This document shows, one piece after another, positions 19,131-28,751 of a DNA stretch of 64,000 nt (positions within the stretch are counted from its first letter, which is position 1; each line of letters begins with the position of its first letter). Source of the stretch: Lutibaculum baratangense AMV1 (GTDB lineage: Bacteria; Pseudomonadota; Alphaproteobacteria; Rhizobiales; Tepidamorphaceae); the NCBI RefSeq assembly GCF_000496075.1, contig NZ_AWXZ01000007.1:160143-224142 (forward strand), written 5' to 3'. Position numbers and translations under genes: made by a program. The notes below the pieces were generated by a model. It was given only the letters and a program-made list of their open reading frames with translations, did not search any database and was not told where the DNA came from.

Positions 19131-20012
19131 TCACAGGAGCGAGCCCGAGCTGCTGAAGGCCCGGCTGATCCAGGACTTCTTGTTCTCCTCGGGCTCGTAG
19201 CCGCCCTTCTGGAGAAGCGTGTGGGCGTCCCTGTACCACTGGCTGTCGGGATAGTTGTAGCCGAGGACCGCCGCGGCGGTCTGGGCTTCCTGCACGATGC
19301 CGAGCGCGTAGTAGGACTCGGTCAGGCGCAGCAGCGCCTCCTCGACATGGCGGGTAGTCTGATAGTCGGTGACGACCGTGCGGAAGCGGTTGATCGCCGC
19401 GAGGTACTGGCGCTTGCCGAGATAGTAGCGCCCGACCTCCATCTCCTTGCCGGCGAGCTGGTCACGCGCGACATCCAGCTTCTCGCGCGCCTGCACCGCA
19501 TACTCGGAGTTCGGGTACTTCTCGAGGATCTCGCGATAGGCGGCCGACGCCCGCTCCGCGCGCTGCTGGTCGCGGCCGACGTCGGAAAGCTCCTGATAGT
19601 AGGATTCCGCGACGAGGTACTGCGCGTAAGCCGCATCCTCGCTGCCGGGATAGAGAGTGACGTAGCGCCTGCCCGACGCGATCGCGTCGGTGTAGTTGCC
19701 GCCCTCGTAGTTGGCGTAGGTCGCCATGAGAAGGGACCGGCGCGCCCACTCCGAGTACGGGTGGATGCGGTCGACCTCCTCGAACTTCTTCACGGCCTCG
19801 TTGTAGGAGCCGGAGCTGATGAGGGCGAGACCCTCGTTGTAGAGCTGGTCGGCCGGGTCTTCCTGGATGTTGGCGAATTCGCTCTTGCCGCCGAACCCGC
19901 TGCAGCCGGCAGCCGTCAGGGCCACGCTCGCGAGCATGAGGGCCCGCAGCGACTGGATCGGGAAGGCGCGTGCGCGGCTCGTACTCTTTGGCGTGCTCAT
20001 GAGGTCGTGCAA
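19131..20012 (-). CDS. bamD: Outer-membrane assembly lipoprotein BamD
   Basis: 293 residues. N-terminal signal with lipobox ALTAAGC, then five TPR-like helical repeats beginning DPADQLYNEGLALISSGSYNEAVKKFEEV. BamD is the essential lipoprotein of the BAM complex that inserts beta-barrel proteins. The start is TTG 20012 with GGAGA about 10 nt upstream; an ATG at 20000 is the alternative but has no ribosome site of its own. A C-terminal extension with EENKKSWISRAF is typical of alphaproteobacteria. It lies between lpxC and recN. Confidence 0.92.
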   Translation of the reverse strand: MHDLMSTPKSTSRARAFPIQSLRALMLASVALTAAGCSGFGGKSEFANIQEDPADQLYNEGLALISSGSYNEAVKKFEEVDRIHPYSEWARRSLLMATYANYEGGNYTDAIASGRRYVTLYPGSEDAAYAQYLVAESYYQELSDVGRDQQRAERASAAYREILEKYPNSEYAVQAREKLDVARDQLAGKEMEVGRYYLGKRQYLAAINRFRTVVTDYQTTRHVEEALLRLTESYYALGIVQEAQTAAAVLGYNYPDSQWYRDAHTLLQKGGYEPEENKKSWISRAFSSSGSLL

Positions 20013-20134
20013 ACCGTTGCTATCTCCGCTCGTCTCGGCCGAGCCGGGCGGACTTTAGCTGAAACCCGCGCCGGCGCAACCATTGGCCGCGGGATCTCGC
20101 TGCCGGTGCAATCGAGCGGAAATGTGACACGCGC

Positions 20135-21076
20135 TCAGGACACTTCCGGTCCGTAGGCGGCAGCCGGCAGCCGAGCCCCGAGATCGGCATGGGCCGCGCT
20201 GCGCCGCCCGGAGGGCTGGCCGTAGCTCCAGCTCCACGCATCGGGATCGGCCATCAGTGCGGACACGACCGCGGCGTTGATCCGGTGGCCGCCGCGCACC
20301 GAGCGATACGAGCCCAGGATGGGCGCCCCAGCGAGGCTCAGATCGCCGATCGCGTCGAGCACCTTGTGGCGCACGAACTCGTCGGCGTAACGCAGCCCCT
20401 CCGGATTGACCACCTCGCCCTCGCCGACCACGAGCGTGTTGTCGAGGGACGCGCCGAGCGCGAGGCCCTTCGCCCACATCGTCTCGACGTCTCTGAGGAA
20501 GCCGAAGGTGCGCGCCCGCGAGACGTCCCGTGCGAAGCTGCCGCCCGCGAAATCGAACGCGTAGGACTGCCTGCCGATCAGCTCGTCGTCGAAACGGATC
20601 TCCAGCTCGACGCGCCGGCCGTCGAACGGCAGAAGCTCGCCGGACGCTCCGCCTTCCTGCACGCGAACGGGCTTCAGAACCTTGATGTAGCGGCGCGGCG
20701 CCGAGATCGCACGAATTCCGACCGCGAGGATCGCCTCCACGAACGGGGCGGAACTCCCGTCCATGATCGGCATCTCCGGGCCGTCGACCTCGACGAGGAG
20801 GTTGTCTATCCCCAGACCCGCGATCGCCGCCATCAGATGCTCGACGGTCGCGATCGAGCCGCGCTCGTTGCCCAGCACGGTGCAACGTGCCGTCGACACG
20901 ACGGAGGAATGGAGTGCAGGAATCTCGATCTCGCCGCCGTTGGCGACGCTCACGAAGACGATACCCGCATCAGCGCCTGCCGGCTGCAGCCTGACGGTCG
21001 CCCTGTCGCCGCTGTGGACCCCCACGCCCGAGAGCCGGATTTCGTTGCGGATCGTGGTCTGAAGCGTGGTGTTCAT
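20135..21076 (-). CDS. lpxC: UDP-3-O-acyl-N-acetylglucosamine deacetylase LpxC
   Basis: 313 residues. The two-domain deacetylase shows the zinc ligands: His in TVEHLMAAIAGLGIDN and the His/Asp pair in HKVLDAIGDL, with the catalytic-pocket motif MDGSSAPF and GGHRIN. It makes the committed step in lipid A synthesis. It is downstream of ftsZ, but the 268-bp gap with a strong hairpin suggests its own promoter; a candidate is at 21236-21264. The C-terminal 25 residues (from PSGRRSAAHAD) are variable, as usual in the family. Confidence 0.95.
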   Translation of the reverse strand: MNTTLQTTIRNEIRLSGVGVHSGDRATVRLQPAGADAGIVFVSVANGGEIEIPALHSSVVSTARCTVLGNERGSIATVEHLMAAIAGLGIDNLLVEVDGPEMPIMDGSSAPFVEAILAVGIRAISAPRRYIKVLKPVRVQEGGASGELLPFDGRRVELEIRFDDELIGRQSYAFDFAGGSFARDVSRARTFGFLRDVETMWAKGLALGASLDNTLVVGEGEVVNPEGLRYADEFVRHKVLDAIGDLSLAGAPILGSYRSVRGGHRINAAVVSALMADPDAWSWSYGQPSGRRSAAHADLGARLPAAAYGPEVS

Positions 21077-21235
21077 CGTGCCCGTCTCGAGGAGCCGGCG
21101 AAGCGCCGACCGAGGTCTGTCAGTCCGAGCTTTCGTCGCGGTGCTGCGGCCGGCTCGGTCGTGAGATATCCGGGAGAGCTCCGGAGCGATCGGGAATCGA
21201 ACTCGCGTGCGCGACGCGGGATCCCGATGCGTCAG

Positions 21236-21264
21236 CTTTTAGCGAGTCCCCCTGGTCGAGCCAA
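21236..21264 (-). promoter_or_regulatory. Candidate lpxC promoter
   Basis: On the minus strand TTGGCT (21264-21259), a 17-nt spacer and TAAAAG (21241-21236); each hexamer matches the housekeeping consensus at four of six positions. This would give a leader of about 155 nt. Confidence 0.3.
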
Positions 21265-21295
21265 ATCACGCTTGTTTACGCTCTGTTACGCGGGA

Positions 21296-21321
21296 ACGGA
21301 GGGCGTTTTCGCGCCCTCCGT
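21296..21321 (-). terminator. Hairpin downstream of ftsZ
   Basis: A perfect 10-bp stem ACGGAGGGCG/CGCCCTCCGT with a TTTTCG loop, extendable by three G-C pairs past a bulge, 24 nt after the ftsZ stop. No T-tract follows on the minus strand. Confidence 0.55.
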
Positions 21322-21344
21322 CCCCAGCTTCGTCGCGTCCCGCC

Positions 21345-22958
21345 TCAGTTCGCCTGCCGGCGGAGGAAGGCCGGGATCTCGTACTGGTCGTCTTCCACCG
21401 CGGCCGGGCGACGGGGGGCGCTCGCCACCTGCGGGGCGTGACGCTGCTGCGGCGCAGGAGCCTGCGGCCGGGGCGCGGGCTTCGCGAACTCCGAGACGGG
21501 CTCGCGTGCCGGGGCCGGAGCCTCCCGCTGCGGCTGCTGCTGCGCCTCGGGCTCCTCGTCCCGGCGCGCGAAGTTCTGCGCCAGACGGCCGAGCAGGCCA
21601 GGCTTGCGGCGCGCGGCCTCGGGCGCGGCCTCGGCCGCCCCCGGGATCATGCCGTGCGCACGCATCTCGCGCTGCGCGACGAGAGGGAAGTCCTCGACGC
21701 GCGGCAGCCTGGGACCGCCATGAGGGGTCTGCGGCTCGATCGCCTGCTGCGGCTCCTCGTGCCCGTAGTAGGCCTCGTCCGCATAGAAGTCCTGCTCGTC
21801 CTGCGAGACGAAGCTCTCCGGCGCGTCATCCTGCAGGTCGGCCGCCTGAGCGTGCTCGTAGGACGGCTCCGGCTGGTAGGCCTGCGGCTCCGGGCGCTGC
21901 GCCTGGATCTGGACCGGCCTTTCCTTCGGCTTGCGGAGACGCTCGGTGAGGTCGTTGATCGCCGCCTCGGCCGTGCGCTCGACGGCGGTGCCGGCCTGGT
22001 CGATGCCCGTGGCGACGACGGAGACGCGGATGACGCCCTCGAGGCTCTCGTCGAAGGTGGCGCCGAGGATGATGTTCGCCTCCGGGTCGACCTCCTCGCG
22101 GATGCGGGTGGCCGCCTCGTCGACCTCGAAGAGAGTGAGGTCGTTGCCGCCGGTGATCGAGATCAGGAGGCCTCGCGCACCGCGCATCGAGATCTCGTCG
22201 AGAAGCGGGTTCGCGATGGCCGCCTCGGCTGCCTGGATCGCGCGCTTGTCGCCCGACGCCTCGCCGGTGCCCATCATCGCCTTGCCCATGTTGCGCATGA
22301 CGGCGCGCACGTCGGCGAAGTCGAGGTTGATGAGGCCTTCCTTCACCATGAGGTCGGTGATGCAGGCGACGCCCGAGTAGAGCACCTGGTCGGCCATCGC
22401 GAAGGCTTCGGCGAAGGTGGTGCGCTCGTTCGCGATCCGGAACAGGTTCTGGTTCGGGATCACGATCAGCGTGTCGACGCAGCTCTGCAGCTCCTCGATG
22501 CCCGCCTCCGCGACCTTCATGCGGCGCTTGCCCTCGAAGTCGAAGGGCTTCGTCACGACGCCCACCGTCAGGATGCCGAGATCCCGCGCCGCCTGGGCGA
22601 TGACAGGTGCGGCGCCCGTGCCGGTGCCGCCGCCCATGCCGGCGGTGATGAACACCATGTGGGCGCCGGAAAGGTGGTCGTTGATCTCGTCGATCGCCTC
22701 CTCGGCGGCCGCGCGGCCGACCTCGGGCTGGGAGCCGGCGCCCAGACCCTCGGTGACGGCGACACCCATCTGGATGATGCGCTCGGCCGCCGAGGTCGAC
22801 AGCGCCTGCGCATCGGTGTTGGCCACGACGAACTCGACGCCCTTGAGCCCCGATTCGATCATGTTGTTGACGGCATTGCCGCCGGCGCCGCCGGTGCCGA
22901 AAACCGTGATCTTTGGCTTCAGCTCGGTGATGTCCGGCATCTTCAGGTTGATGGTCAT
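21345..22958 (-). CDS. ftsZ: Cell division protein FtsZ
   Basis: 537 residues, in the long alphaproteobacterial size class. The tubulin-like GTPase domain (about 1-320) has [13 protein letters not shown], the [14 protein letters not shown] signature and NxDFADV (T7 loop, [11 protein letters not shown]). About 200 residues rich in Gln, Pro, Ala and Glu follow as an intrinsically disordered linker, ending in the C-terminal anchor peptide [15 protein letters not shown] that binds FtsA. ATG 22958 is chosen because GAGG lies 5-8 nt before it; an ATC/ATG-type start at 22979 is open but non-homologous. It lies 57 nt after ftsA. Confidence 0.96.
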   Translation of the reverse strand: MTINLKMPDITELKPKITVFGTGGAGGNAVNNMIESGLKGVEFVVANTDAQALSTSAAERIIQMGVAVTEGLGAGSQPEVGRAAAEEAIDEINDHLSGAHMVFITAGMGGGTGTGAAPVIAQAARDLGILTVGVVTKPFDFEGKRRMKVAEAGIEELQSCVDTLIVIPNQNLFRIANERTTFAEAFAMADQVLYSGVACITDLMVKEGLINLDFADVRAVMRNMGKAMMGTGEASGDKRAIQAAEAAIANPLLDEISMRGARGLLISITGGNDLTLFEVDEAATRIREEVDPEANIILGATFDESLEGVIRVSVVATGIDQAGTAVERTAEAAINDLTERLRKPKERPVQIQAQRPEPQAYQPEPSYEHAQAADLQDDAPESFVSQDEQDFYADEAYYGHEEPQQAIEPQTPHGGPRLPRVEDFPLVAQREMRAHGMIPGAAEAAPEAARRKPGLLGRLAQNFARRDEEPEAQQQPQREAPAPAREPVSEFAKPAPRPQAPAPQQRHAPQVASAPRRPAAVEDDQYEIPAFLRRQAN

Positions 22959-23015
22959 GGCACCCTCGTCTCTAATCACTTGTTCTCTGCCGGCACCGTG
23001 GCCGCCGCAGACACT

Positions 23016-24335
23016 TCAGAAGCTTTCGCGTATCCAGTTCCCGACGCGCGCGAGATAGCCGCCGGACGTACCCGCATGAGCGCCACCGGCCCCGCGCCGG
23101 TGATGTTCCACATTGGCCACCAGCGGGTAGGCGAGCAGACCGGCCGTGACGGCGAAGGCCGGGCCCTTGGCCGCGTCGGGCAAGTTCTTCACGCCGACGG
23201 GCCTGCCAATGCGGATCTTGAGGCCGAGGATCCTCTCGGCCAGTTCGACCATCCCGGGCAGCTGGCTCGCGCCGCCCGTGAGCACCGCCCGCCCGCCGGC
23301 GAGGCCGGAGAACGGCGTGGCGCGGAACCTCTCGCGCAGGAGCTCCAGGATCTCCTCGACGCGGGGGCGTACGATCTCGGTGATCTGGGCCCGCGAGACG
23401 AGGTGGCTGCCGCCGGCTCCCTCGACCTCCCCCACCAGCGGGACGCTGATGCCGTCGCCATGGAAGGAGCCCGCGCCGAGCGCGCTGCCGTAGAGCGTCT
23501 TGATCCGCTCCGCCGCCTCGAGCGAGGTGGAGAGGCCGCGCGCCAGGTCCATGGTGATGTGGTGACCGCCTATCGCCACCCCGTCGGAGTAGACGAAGCG
23601 GCCATGAGCGAAGATCCCGTAGGTCGTCGTGCCGCCGCCCATGTCGATGACGGCGGAACCAAGCTCCGATTCGTCGCCGACCATTGCGCCCAGCCCCGCC
23701 GCATACGGGCTCGCCACGACGGCCTCGACGGTCAGGTGGCAGCGCTCGACGCACAGGACGAGGTTGCGCGCGGGCGCGGCCTCGGCGGTGACGAGATGCA
23801 TGTCGACGCCGAGCTCGTGGCCGGCCATGCCGCGCGGATCGCGGATGCCGCCGGCGCCGTCGAGCGAGAAGGCGATCGGCAGGGCGTGCAGGGCGACGCG
23901 GCTCGACTGTATGGAATGGGCGCGGCCGGCCTCAAGGCCGCGGCGAACGTCGCCCTCCTTGACCTCCGGGCCCACGACGTCGACGCAGGCCGAGAAGTTC
24001 TGGCTGTTCAGGCGCCCGGCGCCGAGATTGACGATCACCGACGCGACGGTGACGCCGGCCATCCGCTCGGCCGCGTCGACGGCGAGGCGGATGGAGCGCT
24101 CCGTCGCCTCCATGTCGACGATCGCGCCGCGCTTCATGCCGGTCGCGCGCTGGTGGCCCACGCCGAGCACCTCGATGGCGTGGCTGCGCGCTTCCTGCTC
24201 CTTGCCCTGCGGCTTCAGCCGGGCGATCACGCAGGTGATCTTGATCGATCCGATGTCGAGCACGGCGACCACGGCGGCCTTGCCGGCGGCGACGCCCTTC
24301 GACCGGGGCAGCCAGTCGTCCTGACGCCTCGTCAT
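23016..24335 (-). CDS. ftsA: Cell division protein FtsA
   Basis: 439 residues. Actin-fold ATPase: VVAVLDIGSIKITCVIA (phosphate 1), the 1C insertion domain after residue 90, VIDMGGGTTTYGIF (phosphate 2) and LTGGASQLPGM (adenosine motif). The C-terminal amphipathic helix is present (YLARVGNWIRESF) and would attach FtsZ polymers to the membrane. ATG 24335 overlaps the ftsQ stop as ATGA, indicating translational coupling; the frame is open further upstream but only as antisense-like sequence over ftsQ. Confidence 0.96.
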   Translation of the reverse strand: MTRRQDDWLPRSKGVAAGKAAVVAVLDIGSIKITCVIARLKPQGKEQEARSHAIEVLGVGHQRATGMKRGAIVDMEATERSIRLAVDAAERMAGVTVASVIVNLGAGRLNSQNFSACVDVVGPEVKEGDVRRGLEAGRAHSIQSSRVALHALPIAFSLDGAGGIRDPRGMAGHELGVDMHLVTAEAAPARNLVLCVERCHLTVEAVVASPYAAGLGAMVGDESELGSAVIDMGGGTTTYGIFAHGRFVYSDGVAIGGHHITMDLARGLSTSLEAAERIKTLYGSALGAGSFHGDGISVPLVGEVEGAGGSHLVSRAQITEIVRPRVEEILELLRERFRATPFSGLAGGRAVLTGGASQLPGMVELAERILGLKIRIGRPVGVKNLPDAAKGPAFAVTAGLLAYPLVANVEHHRRGAGGAHAGTSGGYLARVGNWIRESF

Positions 24336-25267
24336 ATGCTCTTGCCCTTGTTCTTGCGGCCGTTGCGGCCTTCGAAGCTCGCCTTGCGCTGCATGGCGGC
24401 CTGCTCCGAGAGCTTCAGGATGATGCGGTCGGGGAGGCGTAGATCCACGGCCACGAGATCGCGGGAGAGAAGGGCCTCGTCGCGATCGAGCTCCGCGAGC
24501 TCCGCGACCGCCCCCGCGGCGTCCACCTCGGGAAGCTTCACCTCGACCCCGTTGTCGAGCCGCACGTTCCAGCGCCGGTCGGCGACCCGGACGGCGGCGC
24601 GGAAGCGGGCCGCGACGCGCGGATGCGCCCGGACGATGTCCATGAGGTCGGCGGCGCCGCGGTTCGCGCCGTAGCCGACGAGGAGCGGGAGGCTCGCGAA
24701 GCGCGGCTCGGTCAGCTCCTCGATCGCGCCGCCATCCCGGCCGACGATCGAGACGATCCCGCCGATCTGCCAGAGGGCGAACGCCTCGCGCTCCTTGACG
24801 TCGATCCGGAGGGTGTTCGGGTACAGCTTCTGGACGGTCGCCTCCTCGACCCACGGCAGCTCCATGAGGCGCTGCCGGGCCAGGAAGGGATCGAAGGTCA
24901 GGATCGACGGCGACGAGGCGAGGTCGAGCGCCTGGACGATCTCGTCCTCGCTCGTCTCGTCCGCCCCCGTGATCTGGATGCTGTGGACCCCGAGGCCCGT
25001 CACGGCGGCGACCTCCGCCGTGGCGCGGACGGCCCCTTCGCGGAAGCTCTGGATGTGGTCGCCGAGAACGATGCCGTAGGCGGTCGTCGCCGCGAAGAAG
25101 GCGCCCGTCGCCATCAGCCCCGCGCGGCGCGGCAGGTGCAGCTCGACGAAGCTCCGCGCCACCCTAAGGGCGGGGGCGTAGGCACCGACGCCGAGCGCAT
25201 CGAGAAGGCGGGACCTTCTCTGCCTCCCGGCACCCGACGACTGGAGCATTTCGTGAACTCTACCCAT
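24332..25267 (-). CDS. ftsQ: Cell division protein FtsQ
   Basis: 311 residues. A basic cytoplasmic tail of about 50 residues, one transmembrane helix (LMATGAFFAATTAYGIVLG), then a POTRA domain (GLGVHSIQITGADETSEDEIVQALDL in part) and the FtsQ beta domain. It links FtsB/FtsL to the septal synthase in the periplasm. It starts 9 nt after ddl and overlaps ftsA. The C-terminal tail is highly basic (RKASFEGRNGRKNKGKSI). Confidence 0.93.
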   Translation of the reverse strand: MGRVHEMLQSSGAGRQRRSRLLDALGVGAYAPALRVARSFVELHLPRRAGLMATGAFFAATTAYGIVLGDHIQSFREGAVRATAEVAAVTGLGVHSIQITGADETSEDEIVQALDLASSPSILTFDPFLARQRLMELPWVEEATVQKLYPNTLRIDVKEREAFALWQIGGIVSIVGRDGGAIEELTEPRFASLPLLVGYGANRGAADLMDIVRAHPRVAARFRAAVRVADRRWNVRLDNGVEVKLPEVDAAGAVAELAELDRDEALLSRDLVAVDLRLPDRIILKLSEQAAMQRKASFEGRNGRKNKGKSI

Positions 25268-25276
25268 ACCTGCGCC

Positions 25277-26197
25277 CTAGCGGTTGCACCCGGCATCCTC
25301 GACCATCCAGCGCACCAGCTCGGGAAAGCTGTGCCCCGCGTGCGCGGCCATTTCCGGCACGAGGGACGTCGCCGTCATGCCGGGCTGCGTGTTGACCTCG
25401 AGGCAGACGAGACCGGAGGCACCCTCCGCCCTTTCGTCGTACCGGAAGTCCGCTCGACTCACGCCGCGACACCCGAGCGCTTGATGCGCCTTGAGCGCTA
25501 CTCTCTGCACTTCTTGGTAAACAAAGGGTGAAATCTCGGCCGGCAGAATGTGGCGAGAGCCGCCGGCGGCATATTTTGCCTGGAAATCGTAGAAGCCCTG
25601 CTCGGGCACGATATCGATCACGCCGAGGGCCACGTCGCCCATCACCGCGCAGGTCAGCTCGCGGCCGGAAACGTAACGTTCCACAAGGACTTCGTCGCCG
25701 AACTTCCACTCGTCGGAGTAGAGCTCCTGCGGCGGATGCTCGCGGCCCTCGGGCACGATGAAGACGCCGAAGCTCGACCCTTCGGCGTTCGGCTTGATGA
25801 CGTAGGGAGGCGGCAGAACGTGCCGCCTCGCCGCCTCCAGGCGGTCGACGAGCCTGCCCTCCGCGACGGGGATTCCGGCCGCCTTGAAGATCGTCCGCGC
25901 CCGCGACTTGTCCATCGCCAGGGCCGAGGCGAGAACGCCGGAGTGGGTGTAGGGGATGCCGAGAAACTCCAGCAATCCCTGGACCTTGCCGTCTTCTCCG
26001 AAAGGTCCGTGCAAGGCGTTGAAGACGACGTCGGGCTTCAGTTCCTGCAGCACCGAGCCGATCGTCCTGTCCACGTCGACCTTCGTGACGCGGTAGCCGG
26101 CCTCCTCGAGGGCCTTCGCGCAGGCGGTGCCGGAGGAGAGGCTGACCTCACGCTCCGCGGACCAGCCGCCCATCAGGACGGCAACGTGCTTCGTCAT
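25277..26197 (-). CDS. ddl: D-alanine-D-alanine ligase Ddl (DdlB)
   Basis: 306 residues, standard. ATP-grasp fold with VAVLMGGWSAEREVSLSSG at the start, HGPFGEDGKVQGLLEFLGIPYTHSG in part (D-Ala site 1), VIKPNAEGSSFGV and LEVNTQPGMTATSLVPEMA (Mg-binding end). It joins two D-alanines for MurF. It is the first gene after a 182-bp gap in the dcw cluster, so an internal promoter may lie before it. Confidence 0.95.
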   Translation of the reverse strand: MTKHVAVLMGGWSAEREVSLSSGTACAKALEEAGYRVTKVDVDRTIGSVLQELKPDVVFNALHGPFGEDGKVQGLLEFLGIPYTHSGVLASALAMDKSRARTIFKAAGIPVAEGRLVDRLEAARRHVLPPPYVIKPNAEGSSFGVFIVPEGREHPPQELYSDEWKFGDEVLVERYVSGRELTCAVMGDVALGVIDIVPEQGFYDFQAKYAAGGSRHILPAEISPFVYQEVQRVALKAHQALGCRGVSRADFRYDERAEGASGLVCLEVNTQPGMTATSLVPEMAAHAGHSFPELVRWMVEDAGCNR

Positions 26198-26304
26198 CGC
26201 TTCTCAACCCTTCTGTTGCGAACAGGCTCTGCCGTTCGGATGGCCGACGGGCTCGTGCACAGGATCGATCGCGGACTTCGTGTCGAGGCTCGTCGGCGTC
26301 TGAC

Positions 26305-26337
26305 GTCCGCGGCCGCTCCGGCGCGGCCCGTGCGGAC
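26305..26337. other. Strong hairpin in the murB-ddl gap
   Basis: Nested inverted repeat: GTCCGCGGCCGC, 6-nt loop TCCGGC, GCGGCC, a 3-nt bulge and GCGGAC. It forms a 12-bp interrupted stem 43 nt after the murB stop. No T-tract. It may act as a partial terminator or RNA-stability element splitting the cluster. Otherwise I see nothing gene-like in 26198-26379. Confidence 0.5.
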
Positions 26338-26379
26338 ACGGAGGATGGGGCGGCCGTCTCCGGCCACGGGCGCGGCTCC

Positions 26380-27342
26380 TCAGGCGGCGCGGCGGCCGAG
26401 GAACGGCTCGACCTCGCGGCCGGCGGCGAAGTCGCCCACCCGCTTGATCTCCCAGTCGAGCGCGACGCCGCTCGTCTCGAGCACGCGGGCGCGGACGGTC
26501 TCGCCGAGCGTCTCGATGTCGTGGGCGGTCGCGTCGCCCGTGTTGATGAGGAAGTTGCAGTGCATCTCGGAGACCTGCGCGCCGCCGATCCTGAGGCCGC
26601 GGCATCCCGCCTGGTCGACGAGCTGCCAGGCCTTGCCGCCCGGCGGGTTCTTGAAGGTCGAGCCGCCGGTGCGGCTCTTCACCGGCTGGGACGACTCCCG
26701 GCTGTCCGTGATCGCGTTCATCTCGGCGAGAATCGTCTCGCGATCACCCTCATCGCCCTGGAACAGCGCCTCGGTGAAGATCCAGTCGGCCGGCGCCTCG
26801 CTGTGGCGGTAGCTCATGCCGAGTTCCGCCGCCGGCACCTCGCGGATGCGGCCGGAGCGGTCGACGGCGCGGACGGAGACGAGCGCGTCCTTCGTCTCGC
26901 CGCCATAGGCCCCCGCGTTCATCCGCAGTGCCCCGCCGAGGCCGCCGGGAATGCCCCGGAAGAAGGAGAGGCCCGACAGCGCAGCATCGGCGGCCGCGCG
27001 CGCGACCTTCACGTCCGGAACCGCCGCCCCGACACGCAGCCGACCGCCCTCCTCCACCTCGACCTTCGCGAAGCCGCGCCCGAGCCGCACGACCACGCCG
27101 GGCACGCCGCCGTCGCGGATGAGAGAGTTCGAGCCGAGGCCGATCACCCGAACGGGAAGGTCGGACGGGGCCCTCGAGAGGAAATATGCGAGATCCTCCT
27201 CGTCGGCCGGCGAGAACAGGACCTGTGCCGGTCCCCCGACGCGGAACCAGGTGATCGGCGCCATGTCCTCGTTGGCCGAGAGCCGGCCCCTGAGGTCCGG
27301 CGCGGCCTCGCGCAGGGCGGGAAGGATGTCGGCGTGGCTCAT
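26380..27342 (-). CDS. murB: UDP-N-acetylenolpyruvoylglucosamine reductase MurB
   Basis: 320 residues, type I MurB. FAD-binding motifs [14 protein letters not shown] and [14 protein letters not shown] near the start; the catalytic serine in [11 protein letters not shown] and the glutamate in [12 protein letters not shown] near the end; SYRHSE marks the substrate tyrosine. It reduces the enolpyruvyl ether to UDP-MurNAc using NADPH. ATG 27342 overlaps the murC stop as ATGA. Confidence 0.95.
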   Translation of the reverse strand: MSHADILPALREAAPDLRGRLSANEDMAPITWFRVGGPAQVLFSPADEEDLAYFLSRAPSDLPVRVIGLGSNSLIRDGGVPGVVVRLGRGFAKVEVEEGGRLRVGAAVPDVKVARAAADAALSGLSFFRGIPGGLGGALRMNAGAYGGETKDALVSVRAVDRSGRIREVPAAELGMSYRHSEAPADWIFTEALFQGDEGDRETILAEMNAITDSRESSQPVKSRTGGSTFKNPPGGKAWQLVDQAGCRGLRIGGAQVSEMHCNFLINTGDATAHDIETLGETVRARVLETSGVALDWEIKRVGDFAAGREVEPFLGRRAA

Positions 27343-28751
27343 GCCGGACGGTCGCTTTCGGCAAGCTGCTTCGGGAGCGCATGCGCCCACTGTGTGATGT
27401 TTCCGGCCCCGAGGCAGACGACGATGTCGCCCGGCCCCGCCAGGTTCCGCACCTCCCCGGCAAGGGCGTCGGGCGAAGAGAGCGGACGCGCGTCGCGGTG
27501 GCCCGAGGTCCTGAGACCCGCGACGAGCCCGTCACGGTCGGCACCCTCGATCGGCGCTTCCCCCGCCGAATAGACGTCGGCGACGAAGACGGTATCGGCG
27601 TCGTTGAAGCAGGTGCAGAACTCCGGGAACAGGCTCTGGAGCCGCGTGTAGCGGTGCGGCTGCACGATCGCGATCACCTTCTTGTCGGTGGCGCTGCGAG
27701 CGGCGCGAAGCACCGCCGAGATCTCGACGGGATGGTGGCCGTAGTCGTCGTAGATCGAGGCGCCGTTCCAGGTGCCCGTCAGCGTGAAGCGGCGATTGAC
27801 GCCGCCGAAGCCTGCAAGCGCCCGGGCGATCTGCTCTCCCCGCACGCCGAGCCGGTCGGCGACGGCGATCGCGGCGGTCGCGTTCAGCGCGTTGTGCTTG
27901 CCCGGCATCGGCAGGACGAGATCGTCGAGCCGGCGCGTCGCGCCGGTACGGTAATCGCGGAAAACGACCGAGAAATGCGTCTTGCCGCCTGCGAACGAGA
28001 CGTCGACCAGGCGCACGTCGGCCTGGTGGTTCTCACCGTAGGTCACGACCTCGCGATCCTCGATCGTGCGCACGAGCGTCTGGACCTCCGGGTGGTCGGT
28101 GCACATCACGGCGAAGCCGTAGAACGGCACGTTCTCGACGAAGGCGCGGAACGCCGCCTTCACCCCGTCGAAGGAGCCGTAGTGGTCGAGATGCTCGGGG
28201 TCCATGTTCGTGACGATCGCGACCTCGGCCGGCAGCTTCACGAAGGTCCCGTCCGATTCGTCGGCCTCGACGACCATCCAGTCGCCGGCACCCAGCCGGG
28301 CGTTCGTGCCCCAGGCGTTGATGATGCCGCCGTTGATGACGGTCGGATCGAACTGGCCGGCATCGAGGAGCGCAGCCACCATCGACGTGGTCGTCGTCTT
28401 GCCGTGCGTGCCGGCGACGGCGACGCAGTCCTTGAGGCGCATGAGCTCCGCCAGCATCTCGGCCCGCCGCACGACGGGAAGGCGCTGCTGGCGCGCCGAC
28501 GAAAGCTCCGGGTTGTCGCGCTTCACCGCGGAAGACACGACGACGACGGTGGCGTCGCCGAGGTTCTTCGCGTCGTGGCCGATCGAGACGGCGATCCCCA
28601 TGTCGCGGAGCCGCTTGACGTTCGCGTTCTCGGCGATGTCGCTGCCCTGCACGGAGTAGCCGAGATTGTGGAGGATCTCGGCGATGCCGCTCATGCCGAT
28701 GCCGCCGATCCCGACGAAATGGATGATGCCGGTTTCCTGCGGTTGCTTCAT
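27339..28751 (-). CDS. murC: UDP-N-acetylmuramate-L-alanine ligase MurC
   Basis: 470 residues. [18 protein letters not shown] opens the Rossmann domain, [18 protein letters not shown] is the ATP P-loop, [15 protein letters not shown] and [14 protein letters not shown] mark the central and C-terminal Mur-ligase domains. It adds L-alanine to UDP-MurNAc. ATG 28751 and the murG TGA overlap as ATGA. A much longer frame upstream lies over murG and is not coding. Confidence 0.96.
   Translation of the reverse strand: MKQPQETGIIHFVGIGGIGMSGIAEILHNLGYSVQGSDIAENANVKRLRDMGIAVSIGHDAKNLGDATVVVVSSAVKRDNPELSSARQQRLPVVRRAEMLAELMRLKDCVAVAGTHGKTTTTSMVAALLDAGQFDPTVINGGIINAWGTNARLGAGDWMVVEADESDGTFVKLPAEVAIVTNMDPEHLDHYGSFDGVKAAFRAFVENVPFYGFAVMCTDHPEVQTLVRTIEDREVVTYGENHQADVRLVDVSFAGGKTHFSVVFRDYRTGATRRLDDLVLPMPGKHNALNATAAIAVADRLGVRGEQIARALAGFGGVNRRFTLTGTWNGASIYDDYGHHPVEISAVLRAARSATDKKVIAIVQPHRYTRLQSLFPEFCTCFNDADTVFVADVYSAGEAPIEGADRDGLVAGLRTSGHRDARPLSSPDALAGEVRNLAGPGDIVVCLGAGNITQWAHALPKQLAESDRPA

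Noticed and set aside
21180..21230. A tRNA-like TTCGATTCCCG string on the minus strand
   Set aside because: The flanking bases do not form a T-stem, and no anticodon or acceptor arm can be drawn.
21438..24674. A 1078-codon plus-strand frame across ftsZ and ftsA
   Set aside because: Same antisense effect; both minus-strand genes are unmistakable and the frame crosses their junction without sense.
26204..26605. A 133-codon frame across the murB end and the murB-ddl gap
   Set aside because: Arg/Pro-rich shadow translation; it overlaps the true murB end and has no ribosome site.
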